A DNA stretch of 64,000 nt from Adineta steineri (taxonomy: Eukaryota > Rotifera > Eurotatoria > Adinetida > Adinetidae). Below are positions 37,129 to 54,143 of this stretch, piece after piece (the stretch's first letter is position 1; each line of letters begins with the position of its first letter). The DNA is taken from assembly GCA_905250115.1 (NCBI GenBank), contig CAJNOI010000117.1, forward strand, positions 136,920 to 200,919, read 5' to 3'. Under the pieces are notes generated by a model. It was not told the origin of the DNA. It saw only the letters and a list, made by a program, of their open reading frames with translations, and made no database searches. Position numbers and translations under genes: made by a program.

Positions 37129-39574
37129 TTAATCACTTTTTTGAGCTGAATTAACAGTTGATTTCAATTGTTGTTCATACTCTTGTTGACTTACTACAGG
37201 AACACGCCCACTTTTAGTTGGACGAGTTATGCGTGACCATGGACCAACATTATCCTTCATGACAAAATCATAGAGTACTTTTGTCCAACTAAAGAGAAAA
37301 ACAAATAAATATTGTAAATGATTACTAGTAGAAATAGAAAAAGTAATGAATAATTCTTCATATTGCCGTTGATTAGATGTATTCAGTCTCTAATTGCAAC
37401 AATCTATTCTTACATGATCCGTTATCTATCCTTGATTGTAAATGACCGTGATGCTCTTTTAATCACTTTTTCTTCTAAATGTCTTTCTCTTTGTATGTGT
37501 ACTTTGGAACAGTAAAAAAGTCATATTGCTACTACTCTGTCTTATCCAAAATAAGTCTCCGGATACCACTGATGCACAAATTATTCCGTAGATTTTTATA
37601 GGATGATCCAAGAGTTTTTGAACTACAATATATGTTCATTCTCGTCACTCACTCATAAGATATCCTTTGAAAATAAATAGTTGATATTGAATTGATCTCA
37701 TCGATTATGACTTCTAATGAATTATTACAGCTAATGATTATTTAATTTATTTTTAAAACATTTTAACAATTGATAGACTAATAATTTAGTGAGAGCCGAG
37801 TGTACTTGACAAACGTTAACTACTATAGAATGTACTATATAATGAATAATAGTCTAGCAGATATCAAGAAGAGTTAACATATATTGTTGTTTCCGATATA
37901 GTTAATAATAGATTTTGCTTGAAAAACGAATTTCTTTAGATCTTCTATATTTTGAGAATGATAAAAAGAATATCTTAAGGATGAAACTATCTTAATTCTC
38001 TCATCTCAAGAAATGCAAGGATATGCCAAAGTCCCAGAATTAATCTTAGTTGAGCATTTGATTGAATAAATGTATTTAAAAAATTAAAGAATGGAAACAG
38101 ATGGGGAAACCGCCAAATTTGGCAATACATCGCCCATTTCTATTTTAAAATCGCATGATGAGTTTGTCCTTCTGTCACATATGCGTCATTGTCGTATGGC
38201 GTGATCTAATCTTTGTTCTCTTTCGAGTTTGTCCTTACAGTCCGTACGTCTCTACTATTTTACTAATTGTCGTTTCTCGTAGTATATAAGATTCATCTAA
38301 GTTACCTACATTATAGAATCGAGAAGAGTCTATTGTATAATTATACGAACTTGAGACTTTGATATTGACTATTTTACAATCAAAGAGAACAAATATTTTC
38401 GTTTCGACAGACGTCAAACATTTAATTAATTCTTTTACTAAAAGTAAATTTTACCTTGTATAATGTGGTAGATTGTCATAATATTCAGGAGCAATTTTTC
38501 TTAATTTTGGTAAATTTCGACCCGGTATATATGGAAAATCATGATCTAAAACATCTTCCATTAAAATCAGAAAAAAATCCTTTTTTTCTCCAATTCTCTT
38601 ACGTTCATTATGATATCCGACATTGTATGTAATAGCATTCAATGGTCCATAATAAGAATACGTTTCTTGTCCTTCTGTAAAAACATAATGTTCCGCAATA
38701 AAATGTCCCGAAATAGGATGAAGTGAAAGACCAAGTGCTGTACTTAGAAAAAAATATACTAAAGCTTGACCACCCAATAAATACCATATGGTTCCATCAA
38801 ATGCTAATACAATAATTAAATTAACAACTTCTAAAGTATGTATTGGTTTTGGAAAAATAAACATCGGTCGAAAAGAATAAAGAAGTGGCATAATAACTAG
38901 AAAAATAAATTTTCCGATACGTGATGAAAATAAAAATACTTCAAGACGTGTTGGAACATCTGTATCATAAATTGCATCACCTTGAAATCTAAAATAGATA
39001 TTATAAATAATTTTTTTATTTAGCTTTTTTTTTCGTTTTGTTACCGATGATGATCAAGATGATATTTTTTAAATGTAATTGATGCTGGAACACCTAATGG
39101 TAAGTTAGCTAAAAAGCCTAATAAACGATTAGACATTGGTCGAGAATGACCAAATGCTAAATTATGTGTTAATTCATGTAAAGCTAATGATAAACTATGA
39201 TTTACTGTTCCACCGATAACATAAGCAGTAAGAAATAGTGTGAACCACGAAGAATTTCGTACAAGTATAGAAACAATTATTTGTATTAGAACAGATATAA
39301 CTACTTGAATTGCTGTACGCCAATCATGACCCATTAATTGTTTTATTTCAGGATATTTTTCTAATTAAAAGTGTTTAAAATTAGTAATCATGCAAAGTTA
39401 GAGAAGAAGAAAAAAGAAATTATCTAACATATATCCTTCACCTTATAACTAAAAAACGGTAAGTGATGTATTTTTTTGATTAATTAACTTACTGAGCATT
39501 TCTTTTCGACGTGTAGCATGTGGTTCATCTGTATATGAATGATAGAAATCATGTGTTGTTATATATTGCCCCAT
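37129..39574 (-). CDS. Sphingolipid delta(4)-desaturase (DEGS), copy 2
   Basis: Exons 39574-39493, 39360-39045, 38988-38603, 38545-38455, 37288-37129; 344 aa (human DEGS1 323). His boxes HELTHN, HLDHH and, across the third intron, HNE-HHDFP are complete; [17 protein letters not shown] and [10 protein letters not shown] are present. The third intron (38602-38546, 57 nt) is stop-free and a multiple of three, so an unspliced reading wrongly adds 19 residues inside the third His box. The last intron is 1166 bp. N-terminus MGQYITTHDF differs from the usual MGxRxSRxDF. Intron positions ML/KYP, HH/FQ and NE/HHD are shared with copy 1; copy 1 has three others and copy 2 one other. Confidence 0.92.
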
Positions 39575-39980
39575 GATTTTGATGTTAACAAGTATCTAAA
39601 CACGAAATATTAAAGTGCATCTTTTATTTCGTATATAATATATTGCAAAAAAAAGATAATGAAACCACCCCCGAACTCATCATTTATATATATATAACAA
39701 TAATATCTAGTTCCAATAGCATACAAGCTATTCAAATATACTTTTAGTAAATTTGTATAACTAATAATTATTAACAAATATTTTCTCTTTAGGACAACAA
39801 TCAGATTTGTCTGAAGATCAAATTACATATATGGAATAATTAATTACTGTAGAGACATCTAAATAGATATTCTTCAAAAAGGCAATCACAAAGTTTTTCA
39901 TTGGTCGTTTTTTCTGCCATATAGGAATTAACTCAAACTAAGTGACATGTACATGAAGAGAAAAACAAATTATTTTGAAC
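39575..39980. promoter_or_regulatory. Divergent promoter region, DEGS copy 2 / METAP2 copy 1
   Basis: The 406 bp between the divergent start codons must hold both promoters. Parts (about 39850-39930: GTAGAGACATCTAAATAG, GGCAATCA, TTTTTCATTGGTC) recur upstream of METAP2 copy 2 (about 44385-44450), including an inverted CCAAT (ATTGG) in both, so the METAP2 promoter was duplicated with the gene. Confidence 0.55.
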
Positions 39981-42876
<2,896 letters not shown>

Positions 42877-44538
42877 TCACACTTATTATCTATTTTTTTA
42901 GCCCCTGTAAGGATTTGTATAATCAAGAGATTAAAAAATACCAGTGCGAGAGACAGTTTTGACAATTTTTTGTTGTTGTATTTTTAAAAAAAAAACAAAT
43001 TATAAATAGTTGACTGTAAATTATTTAACTAAAATGGACAGTGTTTATTCTATCAAAAATGGCTATGAAGAAAGAAATAATCAATATGACACAATTATTC
43101 ACATTACAAAATCGATTTTTTGTATTGAAAACTAGTGAAGCAAATTATTTTGTTGATCATTTTTTACATCCATAACCATATGAAGTTTCGTCAATTTTTG
43201 TAGAACTCAATAACTGAAGTGATGAACATCTTTACTTAAATTTTCATCTAATTGAATGAATTGTTCAATGGATTCAAGATCAAAATCTTACTCCTTTAGT
43301 AATGCTTCACGAATTTTTTACTTTTAATTGCAATGACGTATACTTCGGTTACAGGTTTCTGATAGCACTAGTAAGAATCATATACTGATGTCATAATATG
43401 AACCTAATAACTGAATTAGATCCATAAATTTTGTATTGTTACTAGTTAAATCCTCGACTGGTCATGGACAGAGTGCTTCTCTGTTATAATCTTCATGGAT
43501 TCAGTTTACCTTAAAGTATGTATTTGGGATGTTGTTGATGTAGACTTTAATATAGCTGAATATATGTGTTGTGAATTCGTTTATTAAACAATACGAAAAA
43601 TAGATACGAAATGAAAGAGAAATATGCAAGTATAAATATATATAATCGTACACAAGGAGAAAAGCACAAAACCAATATGTGATGGAATACTATACATGGA
43701 CCAAATCCATAACATTAATATTTTTGAATGACAAATGTTCTTTTTTTCTTTTTCAGTATTATCTTAACATCAGTGTAAAACTCTATACTTCTTTTCTATC
43801 ATTCATTTTCGTACTTTTACTTTGCTTTTTTATTATTGTACTCAATTTTTTAATAAAATAGCAAAGAAAATCTATTATATTAGTTTTGTATTAGTGCCAA
43901 ACATAAAACACAAAAGTGTTGCTGTATTACTAATAAGTAAATAGAAGTAACACTCGCACAAGAAAAACCTAATCAACAATGATAATACATGTGATATATT
44001 AAGAAAACTATATTCATTAGAATTTTACTTTTCTACCATCATGTATAACTAAATGATAGAGGGTGTTATCAAGCAAGAGAGTTTAGATCAATATTTAAAG
44101 CAACACAGTATGTCTGTTTACCATCAAAACTTTAGATCTCTCTCATTTATTCCATTTGAGCCATGGATATATATCACCTTTCTAGATGATATAAGAGAAA
44201 AGTAGAAAACTGCTCATTAATTTTCCACAAAAAGTCATGAACATAAACTCTTTTATGTTTTTTATTATCTCGTTATAATCTAGGAAGAAATATTATCAAT
44301 TAATTCAAATGAAATGTAATATTCGAAGTTGTTTCCTCACAACCATTCAACTACTTATATTACTCTATGCAACAGCTAATCGACACGATAGAGACATCTA
44401 AGTGCATTTTCTGTCGCAAGGCAATCATCAATTTTTTCATTGGTCTTTTTTACGCGATACATGACTCAAGAAAGACACACACAGTGTGGAGTCGAAGAAA
44501 TAATAAACAAATAAATAAATTTATAACATAATCTGAAC
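42877..44538. other. Intergenic between METAP2 copies
   Basis: Contains the TRAPPC1 exon 1 relic near 43.03 kb and, at the right end, the duplicated METAP2 upstream region. The middle 1.2 kb is AT-rich with nothing recognised. Confidence 0.55.
43008..43085 (+). pseudogene. Relic of TRAPPC1 exon 1
   Basis: From 43033 the frame reads N-G-Q-C-L-F-Y-Q-K-W-L and then TGA (43066-43068); this is the first exon of TRAPPC1 (NGQCLFYREWLRRR in the intact gene at 47173). DNA either side is also alignable but eroded, and the start codon region is lost. No later TRAPPC1 exon follows, so the METAP2 duplication ended in or just after this exon, or the rest was deleted. Confidence 0.75.
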
Positions 44539-47033
<2,495 letters not shown>

Positions 47034-47172
47034 TCATGTTTATTATGTTTTCTTTATATCTTGAAACGTTTATATGACTGTAACTTTCTAATAAATAAGC
47101 TAGAGAGAAAGAGACTGTGGATCTTTCTTTTTTTTTTGTTGTTGTTCTTTTAAAGAAAAAGAAACATTTTAG
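47034..47172 (+). promoter_or_regulatory. Intercistronic spacer METAP2-TRAPPC1 with candidate trans-splice acceptor
   Basis: Holds AATAAA (about 47090), a T-rich tract (47125-47155) and CATTTTAG ending directly at the TRAPPC1 ATG. Spacing and signal order fit polyadenylation of the upstream message followed by spliced-leader addition. Confidence 0.5.
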
Positions 47173-48335
47173 ATGGTTGTTTATAATTTATATATTTTTA
47201 ATCGAAATGGACAATGTTTATTTTATCGAGAATGGTTACGAAGAAGACCAGGAACTATGACACAAGAAGAAGTAAGTTATTACTATGAAACATATGATGC
47301 TGAGAGAGAATTTTAACATTGTTGACTTTCGCTAGGAGCCTATCGAATCGAGAACATTTAGGTGCAAATCTGAATAGAATTCTTACTCATGATAGCCTTC
47401 CTATTTAGTTGTTTGGATCCCTATTTTTTTTGTTACGAAACTGAAAATTGTTTATAAGGAATGTTTAAGGATGATTTGTATTATTAAGAAACTGCATTCG
47501 ATGTTAAACAAGTCCCAGGATACGAGATCATGGATGTTACTATAAAAAACAACGGATAATATTTAATATACACATGTAATAGTATCGAATAGAGAGAAGA
47601 AATGTACTTGCATGATATCAACTAGTGAATGATAAAAAGTGTGTCGATAATACGTTTGTTTGGTGACTGTATTAGAACATATTTATACGCTGCGGACAGC
47701 TAAAGAGTTAATAAACAAATCAGAGTGTATCTATTAAGTTTATTGAGTATGTAAAAATCATAGTGAAGAATGTTTTGATTGTAAATACAGTTAAGATTGA
47801 ATAAACATCGACTTTTTGCTGTATTCATTTTTACTTGTCTACTAAAAATATTTCTTATTTCTTTATAGGAATTTAAATTAATGAATGGTTTTATGCATTC
47901 AATTAAATCTTTTGTGCAACGTCTATCACCTCAAGATTTGTATGTATATATAAGTTTTATTCCTATTTCAATAAAAACTTATGATTATTTTATTTTCTAT
48001 AGAAAAGATGGTTTTGTAAGTTTTAAGACCAATTGTTATAAACTAAATTATTATGAAACGGCAACAGGACTAAAATTTGTCTTAAATACAGATAATAATG
48101 TTGGCAATATTCGTGATATTTTACATCAATTATACAGTACAGTAAGTTTATCGAAATAATTAAATTTTAAAAAATATTCTTGATTGTTTTTTTCTAGATA
48201 TTCGTCAATTATATTGTAAAAAATCCTAGTTGTTCAGCAACAGATATAATAAATACTGAACAAGAAATATTTATTGAAAAACTAGATGAATTTATAAGTA
48301 ATTTATCGATTTTTGCCCAAACAAATAAAGCATGA
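47173..48335 (+). CDS. TRAPPC1: TRAPP complex subunit 1
   Basis: Exons 47173-47271, 47869-47939, 48003-48141, 48198-48335; 148 aa (human 145). A longin-fold core subunit of the TRAPP guanine-nucleotide exchange complex for Rab1/Rab11 on Golgi membranes. Recognised by MVVYNLYIFNRNGQCLFY at the start, EFKLMNGFMHSIKSFVQRLSP, then KDGFVSF, YKLNYYETATGLKFVLNTD and the C-terminal FVNYIVKNP, all colinear with vertebrate TRAPPC1. Intron 1 is 597 bp, the others under 65 bp. ATG is immediately preceded by a splice-type AG. MEMO1 follows after 89 bp. Confidence 0.95.
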
Positions 48336-48424
48336 TTTTCTTTTTTTTTGCATACGTATTCACTTCCTTTTTTAATGTTAAAACAATAAATAAACAAATA
48401 AAACAAATCGTATTTTTTTTTCAG
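48336..48424 (+). promoter_or_regulatory. Intercistronic spacer TRAPPC1-MEMO1 with candidate trans-splice acceptor
   Basis: 89 bp containing AATAAA (about 48386) and ending in a nine-T tract plus CAG that abuts the MEMO1 ATG. Too short for a conventional terminator plus promoter; fits an operon junction. Confidence 0.55.
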
Positions 48425-50111
48425 ATGTCAAATAATTCTATTCGTGAAGCATCACATGCTGGAAGTTGGTATGAATCTGACGGAAATTATCTTGATCAAC
48501 AATTAGCAACATGGCTTCAAGAAGCAAATAATAGTACCAATGGACAATTAAAAGCACGAGCAATTATTGCACCACATGCTGGATATAGTTATAGTGGACC
48601 AACAGCAGCATATGCATATAAATATATTGATCCAACGGATATTGATCGTGTTTTTCTTCTTGGCCCGTCACATCATTATAGTTTAACGACTTGTGCATTA
48701 ACAAATCATACATTATATCAAACACCATTATATAATATTCAAATTGATACACAAATATCAAGTGAACTTCATAAAACAGGTCTTTTCTCACTTATGAATA
48801 AACAACAAGATTCCGATGAACATTCATTAGAAATGCATTTACCATATATAGCAAAAATTTTTGAAAAGTAAGATTTTATTTTATTGAAAATAATTCAATT
48901 TGTTAAGGATAGAAAGAAAACATTTATTAAAATTTCTCACGTTTTATTGTGCTTTTACGAAAAACTTGATAAAGACTAAAGTCGATACTTCCGAATACCA
49001 TCGGCCGCGGCTCAACCGTGCAGCTTACACCTGTATTTTCAGCTGAAAGAAAATCGTCAAAATGGATTGTCATGTACTGTTTTATATAGAATCCGAGTTA
49101 GAGCTCGTCGGGTCCGAGTATCGATGCTTTTACTGACCGGATCCGGATCGGAAGAAATGTGTTATCAACATAATATTTCTTTTTAAATTTTTATTCGTTT
49201 TATTCAAAAAATCTTCAATTTACTTATGAAAATAATAGAAAAAATAAAAGTAAAACTATTTTCGAAGCAACTATCACATTTCAAGTAGAAAAATTTACTG
49301 AGAATCTAAAAGTACAGTTCGAGTTCAGCTTAGTGCTCATCAGGATCGGATTTCACTTGGATCCAGACGTGGCCTCGGGTCCGGACCCGAGTCTAAAAAA
49401 AGTTTATTGAACGGGTCCGGGTCCAAAAAATTGTGGACTCGACGGGCTCTAATGCGAGTAATCACTATTCCATAAGAATGATTTTTGATTTTTATACCAT
49501 TTTTATTAAAACAAATCTTTATTTTTAGAAAACGCAAAGATTTTAAATTAATTCCAATTCTTGTTGGTTCACTTGATTCATCGAAATTAGAAAAATATGG
49601 ACAATTATTAGCGCCTTATTTATGTAATCCAAGAAATTTATTTGTTATTTCATCAGATTTTTGCCATTGGGGTAAGGGAGTTTTATACGGAAAAAAAGAG
49701 AGTTTTTTTTATTAATTTACTTTTTTTTAGGTCGAAGATTTTCTTATAATCCACATGATCCTGCCGATGGTGAAATTTGGCAATTTATTGAAAAATTAGA
49801 TCATAAAGGAATGGAATTAATTGAAAAGATGAGTTTACCAGATTTTCATAATTATCTTCGTTCAACTGATAATACAATTTGTGGTCGATATCCGATTAGT
49901 CTTTTACTTGCTGTATGTTTCTAAAGATTATCTATTAAATTAAAATCATTGTTTTTTCTAGACAATTGATCAAGCTAAAAAAGTTATTCCGTCAAATCAA
50001 TTGCCAAAATTTCATATGCAATTTGTCAAATATGCTCAATCAAGTCAAGTGAAAAAATCTAATGATTCCAGTGTGAGTTATGCATCTGCTGTTCTAACGG
50101 TTGTTGGATAA
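48425..50111 (+). CDS. MEMO1: MEMO1 family protein
   Basis: Exons 48425-48867, 49529-49671, 49731-49912, 49962-50111; 305 aa (human 297). MEMO is a dioxygenase-like protein linked to copper handling and ErbB2/cytoskeletal signalling in the cytosol. Diagnostic motifs: REASHAGSWY at the N-terminus, IIAPHAGYSYSG (metal His51), LLGPSHHY (His83), DEHSLEMHLPYI, ISSDFCHWG and DNTICGRYPI (metal Cys), matching His49, His81 and Cys244 of human with a shift of two. Intron 1 (661 bp) carries a transposon-like insertion. Last member of a same-strand row METAP2-TRAPPC1-MEMO1. Confidence 0.96.
49098..49452. mobile_element. MITE-like element in MEMO1 intron 1
   Basis: Ends TTAGAGCTCGTCGGGTCC (49098) and, inverted, GGACTCGACGGGCTCTAA (to 49452) match with three differences. 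The inside is much richer in G/C than its surroundings, with repeated GGTCC/GGACC words and a perfect 18-bp palindrome at 49374-49391 (CTCGGGTCC/GGACCCGAG). Flanks AATCCGAG and AATGCGAG suggest an imperfect 8-bp target duplication (hAT-like), depending on where the ends are drawn. Confidence 0.65.
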
Positions 50112-52609
50112 AATTGATAACAACTAAACGAAAACAACATTTTTTGTTCATACACTTTTTTTCTTCTATATAAATATCTTTAAAAAACGATTTTAATACT
50201 TTCTCATTATTGTGTTATTTTACTATCAACTTATTCATCATTTCAAAATAAAACTAAAAGTTCTTTGATAGAAAAAGTAAAGGTAGTAATATTTTCAAAG
50301 CAATAGTTCAATTGTTGTATGATTAAGTACTATTTCCTAAAGCAGGTACGTATATCTATGAATGAAAAAATGCAACAAGAATTTTTATAGAGCAGGAATA
50401 ACGATGATTTTTAGATTTCTTTAAGTCTCAATAATGGACCTTCTTGAAAATGTGACAGTTGATCTCAAAAGATAAATAGTACTGAAAGTGTACTAGTTAA
50501 ACCGATGAGAATCTCTATTTTCAAATAATATGTTTTATTGAGATTCATTTGTAAATGAAAAGAGACATCAATTTTATCCCAGTCATTTGCACTGACTAAA
50601 GAAAATGAAAAAGCTAATGATAAGTCATGAACTGTACCTAATTCGTTGATGCAAATTTATACAACAACATTCTGGTTTAAAAAGTAGGTTTCATATATAT
50701 ATATATTCTGTTAATCTAGATACAATACTCAAAAATATATTGCTAAGTAAGTTCATGTTCCTTCTTCTACAATTTTCTCCTGACTATTTTTGTTTTGTTC
50801 GATAATCATTGCAAGTAACCGATTCAAAACTGTTGTACATGTATAATCTTCTGTTTTGAGGACATTCATTTTGAAATTCAAAGTAAATCCTGTTTAGAGA
50901 AGTATGAATATTAATAAATTCAAGTTCATATCTAGATTTAATAATAGATATGACTTGTTTTTAAGAGTATACGACACATAATTTCTATCGTTATTATTAA
51001 TTTAGTTATGTAACTACTAATAAGAAGAACTCAGACGCAGATTCAAAGATTTATAATGTGATCATGAACTTACATATATTTTCATTTTAATTAGAAACTG
51101 AAGAGAAAATAGATTGGTATTGTTCACCTCCAACTAAACAGAACTATTGTTTCGAAGTCATGTAACTTACATTTATATGACTGATTGGTTCTATTCAAGT
51201 ATTGTTATGATAAATCAATCATGACAATACATATAATGAGACAAATAAAGCGGTAAATGTTTCATCTAAACACACCGGATGTCAATACTTGTAGGATTAG
51301 GTATTCTTTTTGTTCTTGTGCGTATATTATCTATTCGATAGTCAGAAGTGATGAAATTTTCGTAGGTATAAGACAATATTTCGTGTTCATTTTGATTAAA
51401 ACTGATATTTAAATGTCTTTTCCAGTCAACTTAGTTTTTATAAAAGAAAAATTCGAATATATGGTTTCAATAACATTGACAATGATGGTAAGATTTTATT
51501 TAGATTGAACGCATAATAAACAGTAAAGAAATTTTAGCTTCAACAGAAGTAAAAATTTGACTATTCAGTTTTCGAAAAGCTTACTCTTCATGATTAATAT
51601 ACTTTCCTTCCATGAAATCAGTTCCATTCTAGGATACATGTGCTGTAGAATTTGATTAAACTTCTTAGATTCCACGAATAAGTAAAAATTGTACTTCTCC
51701 ATTGTTCACTGAATAAGAACAAAAAGAATATCATTATAGAGTTTTATTATACAATAACTGATGATCACTCGAAATTTTTTTCCTTACTAAAAGTTAGTCA
51801 GAACAAAGAACGTGACAATATGATTGTTTTTTCATGTTCCGGATTAATAAACTATGAACTTACTTGCATTTGATTATGCCCTAACATTTTCGATACGACT
51901 AGTTTTTTGTTAGAAATAAACGCAAAGTATATCTTCAAAATTCAGTTGTGACTAGAATAGATGTTCAATAGATCGAATCCAGCAATAGACATAGACCAAG
52001 TCGACTTTTTATTATTGTTAAATAGTATATATACGTGACCCATGTAAACTATTGGATTAAATAGATCTTATAGTAAAGAGTCCGTAGTGAGTTTTAAATC
52101 ATTCCCAACTTGTAATTTCGAAATATTATCAGAAAAAATAGAAATGAGAAAGATACGTCAGACTAGTAACATATCCAACTATCTTTATTCAATACTAGCC
52201 GTATTACTAGATCCATAAATCGTAAGAAGTTATTTACATGCATCATATTCTTGATCCTATTCGATCAGCCAATGTACATTCGATTCACTAATCAAAACAC
52301 AGTTTTTTCAATCAATAATCAATTATTTTTGTTCTTCTTCTTCTCATTAAAATTCCTTTCTATTGGTTAAACAAAAGCAAATTTTAATTCACTTCATCAT
52401 CATCTTAATAATATATATATATGTATATTCATTTTTTTCTTTTTCTATCATAGAAATAATATTCATCGACGAAGAAAAAAAAGGCATTATAATGAAATAA
52501 AAAATAGAATAAAGTAAATGAAAAAAAGAAAACCAGAAAACAAACAAACGCGTGACAACGAAAGACAACGCTCTTAAAACAGACATATTCACAAATAAAA
52601 ACAATATTG
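50112..52609. other. Intergenic, no gene seen
   Basis: 2.5 kb of AT-rich DNA with a short (TA)n run near 50690. No coding similarity recognised. It lies 3' of both MEMO1 and glass. Confidence 0.55.
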
Positions 52610-54143
52610 TTATTTTGTATGATGACTTCCACCATTCATATGTATTCTCATATGTCGATTAAGATTTCCTGATTGAGAAAAACGAAGACGACATAATGAA
52701 CATTCATAAGGTTTTTCTAAAAAAAAGAAAATTATTTTTGTTCAGTTAAAAAGAAAGATCTTATTTTGACTTTACCTCCACTATGTACTCGCATATGTTT
52801 TGTTAATGTTGAACTATCCGAAAACGCTTTTCGACAATATTTACATTGATACGGTCGTTCACCAGAATGTGTTCTCATATGTGTTGTTACTGATGAACTT
52901 TGAGAAAATTTTCTTGCACATATATCACATGAAAATGGTTTTTCACCTGAATGTGTACGTAAATGTGCAGTCAAATTTGCAGCTTGTGTAAATGCTTTTG
53001 AACATTTATCACACTTATATGGCTAAAAAAAAAGAATTAACTAGAATTTTGTCTTTCTATATTTTTGTCTTTTGTTTCATTACTTTTTCACCCGAATGTG
53101 TACGTAAATGAGTTTTGAGAGTACTTGGTCTTGCATAGATTTTTCCACATATCCGACAACGATTTATCCGTCCTTCGTTATTTTTTAGATTTGTTGATGA
53201 TTTAGGTGTGGACCAATGGCTGTTCATAGAAAGAAGAAGAAGAAAAACTTTCTCTCACGCTTTTTTGTAAATATTAATAAAATAATCATACGTTCGTTTT
53301 TCATTAGAATTCATTGGTGTTGATGTTGGAAAAAAATCACATAATTTTGATAGATCTTTATAATCGTAATTAGCAGCTGCTGATAAAAGCATAGCTTGTT
53401 TGGTTGCAACAGGATCGGATTGTAAATAAGATGATGAACGATTTGATTTGATTTCAGGTGAATGATTAGTAAATGGATAATGTGTTGGACCTGATGGATT
53501 ATAAAATGTTTCGTAAGGTGAATTACTAAAATTTGTTGAAGAATTAACATTTGCACCATAACCAGAATTATATTGAACATTATGAGAATTAAAATTCATT
53601 GAAACATTAACATTCATTGGTGCTGATAGACTTAACGCTGATTGCAAAGCTGCAGCAGCAGCTGTTTCAGGTTTAACTAATGATGAATTAGTAGTTGATG
53701 GTGTTGCTGATGTTGTTGTGGCTGAAGGTGAATGGTGATGATGATGATGTACCATATAAGGTGAATAAGATGCAGTTGATTGTGTATAGGAATCGAGAGC
53801 TGCAGCTGCAGTAGCTGCATCAGAATAATAGGAAGATGTTGGATCATAATGATGATGAGGATCAGAAAAACGAAAATGTGTATATTCATGAGGATGTGGA
53901 TGATCCCGCCATGATGAGATAAAACTTCTATTAAAATAAGAATGAATGAATGAATTGATAAAAAATGGGTGTGGAAGAAGTCTTATTTTTCTATTATCTT
54001 ATTTCTTTGAAGTTTTTATAATGATTTCTTTTTTTTTCTTCTTTAACTTACCCATCGAATGATGAAGTATCGGCAGCACGCCATAATGATGATGAAACAT
54101 CGGCTGTGGTCGAATCCATGCCGATGCGATTTACTGCTGTCAT
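52610..54143 (-). CDS. glass: Glass-type five-zinc-finger transcription factor
   Basis: Exons 54143-54052, 53927-53292, 53219-53084, 53022-52776, 52716-52610; 405 aa from the Met at 54143. Five adjacent C2H2 fingers form the C-terminus: [21 protein letters not shown], then cores [44 protein letters not shown] and [14 protein letters not shown]. These cores, in this order, are the signature of Drosophila Glass, which specifies photoreceptor identity. The N-terminal half is His/Ala/Ser-rich; [10 protein letters not shown] resembles MSVNVSMNMT of fly Glass. An upstream exon at 55662-55589 might extend the protein, but its phase does not join directly to 54143, so the start is provisional. Confidence 0.92.

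Noticed and set aside
38235-38417. Reading frame inside DEGS copy 2
   Set aside because: Lies in the 1166-bp last intron; no similarity.
38546-38602. 19-residue insertion in the third His box of DEGS copy 2
   Set aside because: Canonical GTAAG...TTTTAG intron at the same position as in copy 1; splicing restores HNEHHDFP.
48564-48791. Antisense frame over MEMO1 exon 1
   Set aside because: Mirror of the real coding strand; MEMO1 motifs settle the sense.
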